Positions 62,936-64,000 of a stretch of DNA of 64,000 nt are shown piece by piece (position 1 is the first letter of the stretch; the number at the start of each line of letters is the position of its first letter). The position numbers were made by a program, and so were the translations under genes. The notes beneath the pieces are model-generated. The model searched no databases, was not told where the DNA came from, and worked only from the letters and a program-made list of their open reading frames with translations. The stretch comes from Bretschneidera sinensis (taxonomy: Eukaryota > Streptophyta > Magnoliopsida > Brassicales > Akaniaceae), in the NCBI GenBank assembly GCA_023935145.1, contig CM043700.1, forward strand, positions 105,678,400 to 105,742,399, written 5' to 3'.

Positions 62936-64000
62936 TGTAATACATGTATTCGTGAAGTAAGGGCAAAGAAGTAATTTAATAAACACGACATGGAATTAAA
63001 ATAAAATATATATGAAAAGTTTATTATTATTTGAATAAAACAATTCTTAAAAAAAATGGACGAGTGGAGGCGTAGTTACAAAGAAAATGGAAAACAAAAA
63101 AAAAACGTGAACAATATAAAGGAAAGGAAAAAAAAAAGAAAAAAAAACGTGGCAGCAGGTGTTGCCACCTGTTGCCAAGTGCAAGTTTGGATAATTGCAT
63201 GTAGGACATATGCAATTGTCGTGGCGGCTGTTGGAGGGGCAAATGCTGACTTCCCTTGTTACTTTTATACATATATATAATTTAAGTTATAATATATATT
63301 CATTTCCAAATCCTGTTTGGTTTCTTCCTTTTACAATTCAAATACTCATTTTCTCTAAATACTTGGGGACCGAAAGAAATGTTGAAAGAGTAAAATTTTG
63401 AAGGAGTTTACAGGAGAATTTTATAGAAAGTCACGGGAAGCGCTAAAAAAAACAAAAGGTAATAACATGAAGTTTATTTTTGAATTTTAGTATACATGAA
63501 ATTTTATGGAATTCAAAGTGAGAATTTTCAAAGGGTGTAAATTAGGAAAAATTGAAGAATAAATTAGATATTTAATATAAATATTATGTCAGGTATTGAC
63601 GATCAGCAACCGGGAGAAATTGCTGAAAGGAATGAGAAATTCAAGGAGGTAATCCACGGGTAGCTTTAAGTGCTACGTGATGAGTTAGATTTACTTTAAG
63701 TAATCTAGATAAAAATGAAATATCTAGTGATAATATTAAAATAAATTATTAGCTTATACTTGGTTGGTAGATAAAAAATTGATTGATAGGTATGATAGGA
63801 ATTTTGGACATATAGAAAATTATTATGTGAGAAATAATATTTTTGGATTAATAAGTTGATTTAATAATAAAAGCGATAAGCAAAATTCTTGATGAGCTAT
63901 GGTTGATGTTTTGATACGAATTATGAGGAGATGAAATTTAGTGGATCTTGACAAGCTATGATTGATGATTTGATGTGATTTATGAGGAGAAGAGTTTAGT
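62936..64000 (+). repeat. G4 3' LTR (incomplete, window edge)
   Basis: Begins TGTAATACATGTATTCG and follows 40860 onward with many changes. Contains a region at 63060-63370 missing or shortened in the left LTR, with A-rich runs (63097-63150). The window ends before the R/U5 part. Confidence 0.85.

Larger units (their letters stand above)
10717..64000 (+). mobile_element. G3: Tat-lineage Gypsy element, opened by C2 and G4 insertions, 3' end outside window
   Basis: G3 pieces are 10717-11040 (LTR left part), 32851-33026 (LTR right part), 33027-40859 (primer site, gag, protease, RT, RNase H, second RNase H, integrase and the antisense ORF). The remainder is expected beyond the window, after the G4 insertion. 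The Tat assignment rests on the primer-site context (GTGCCGTATGTGGGAA), the RT box YMDDMLVKS, the second archaeal-type RNase H after the first, and the antisense ORF downstream of integrase. All are known traits of Tat/Ogre/Retand elements. All coding parts are broken. It is the outermost and presumably oldest element of the nest. Confidence 0.8.
40860..64000 (+). mobile_element. G4: decayed chromovirus (Tekay/Del-like Gypsy), right end outside window
   Basis: The left LTR (40860-42758) and the start of the right LTR (62936 onward) are homologous. Between them lie an initiator tRNA-Met-type primer site, gag split by G5, protease, RT, RNase H, integrase and a C-terminal region like a chromodomain. 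The RT box, integrase motifs (SNRDARF, SIGMAPIETLYGRR) and tail (LLRKYL) are those of plant chromoviruses. Many stops and frameshifts indicate great age. It inserted 2 bp upstream of the ATG of the G3 antisense ORF. The target duplication would be CATGG (40855-40859) but cannot be checked. Confidence 0.88.

Overview
The window is nuclear DNA of a flowering plant, most likely a eudicot. It has no operons, ribosome binding sites or compact genes. Almost all of it is LTR retrotransposons of typical plant lineages: Copia elements primed by initiator tRNA-Met, Athila-type Gypsy elements primed by a tRNA-Asp-like site, a Tat-type Gypsy element with a second RNase H and an antisense ORF, and a decayed chromovirus. 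I find no intact host gene, rRNA, tRNA or CRISPR array. I name the elements C0, C1, C2 (Copia), G1 to G5 (Gypsy) and L1 (LINE).

Layout. Positions 1-6750 hold an old minus-strand Copia (C0: gag, primer binding site, LTR). Inside its LTR sits a complete but internally deleted minus-strand Copia, C1 (1590-6605, target duplication AGAAA). A scrambled LINE remnant follows (6751-7960), then unassigned DNA and a probable decayed DNA transposon (8600-10535). From 10717 to beyond the right edge the window is one Tat element, G3, opened by two large insertions. The first is C2 (about 11041-32850, minus strand), which contains the Athila element G1 (17023-30245, duplication GCAAG), which contains a solo LTR of family G2 (19858-21184, duplication GTGGC). 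The second is chromovirus G4 (40860 to beyond 64000), which contains the non-autonomous Athila-like element G5 (42907-58644, duplication AGAGG), which contains a tandem LTR-internal-LTR-internal-LTR array of G2 (46368-56856). Both branches are four levels deep.

Coding content. Gag, protease, integrase, reverse transcriptase and RNase H domains are recognisable in C1, C2, G1, G3 and G4, but all are broken. The only long intact frame is a 526-codon gag/RT-N fusion in the second G2 unit. C2 and G1, from different superfamilies, both carry downstream of pol an ORF resembling the 'putative plant transposon protein' domain. G3 carries an antisense ORF with apparent introns.

The most interesting signal is non-coding. 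In C1, C2, G1, G2 and G5 the region upstream of the LTR TATA box holds a cluster of 10-16 bp CpG-containing, mostly palindromic units: GCCGCGGC in C1 and G1, CCAGTCGACTGG in C2, GCGATCGATCGC-like in G2 and G5. Most unit-to-unit distances are close to whole multiples of a DNA helical turn (about 20-22, 31-32, 40-42, 51-52 bp), although the intervening sequence is mostly not repeated. Similar arrays sit in front of the accessory ORF of C2 and in the leader of G5. I know of no named system that explains this.
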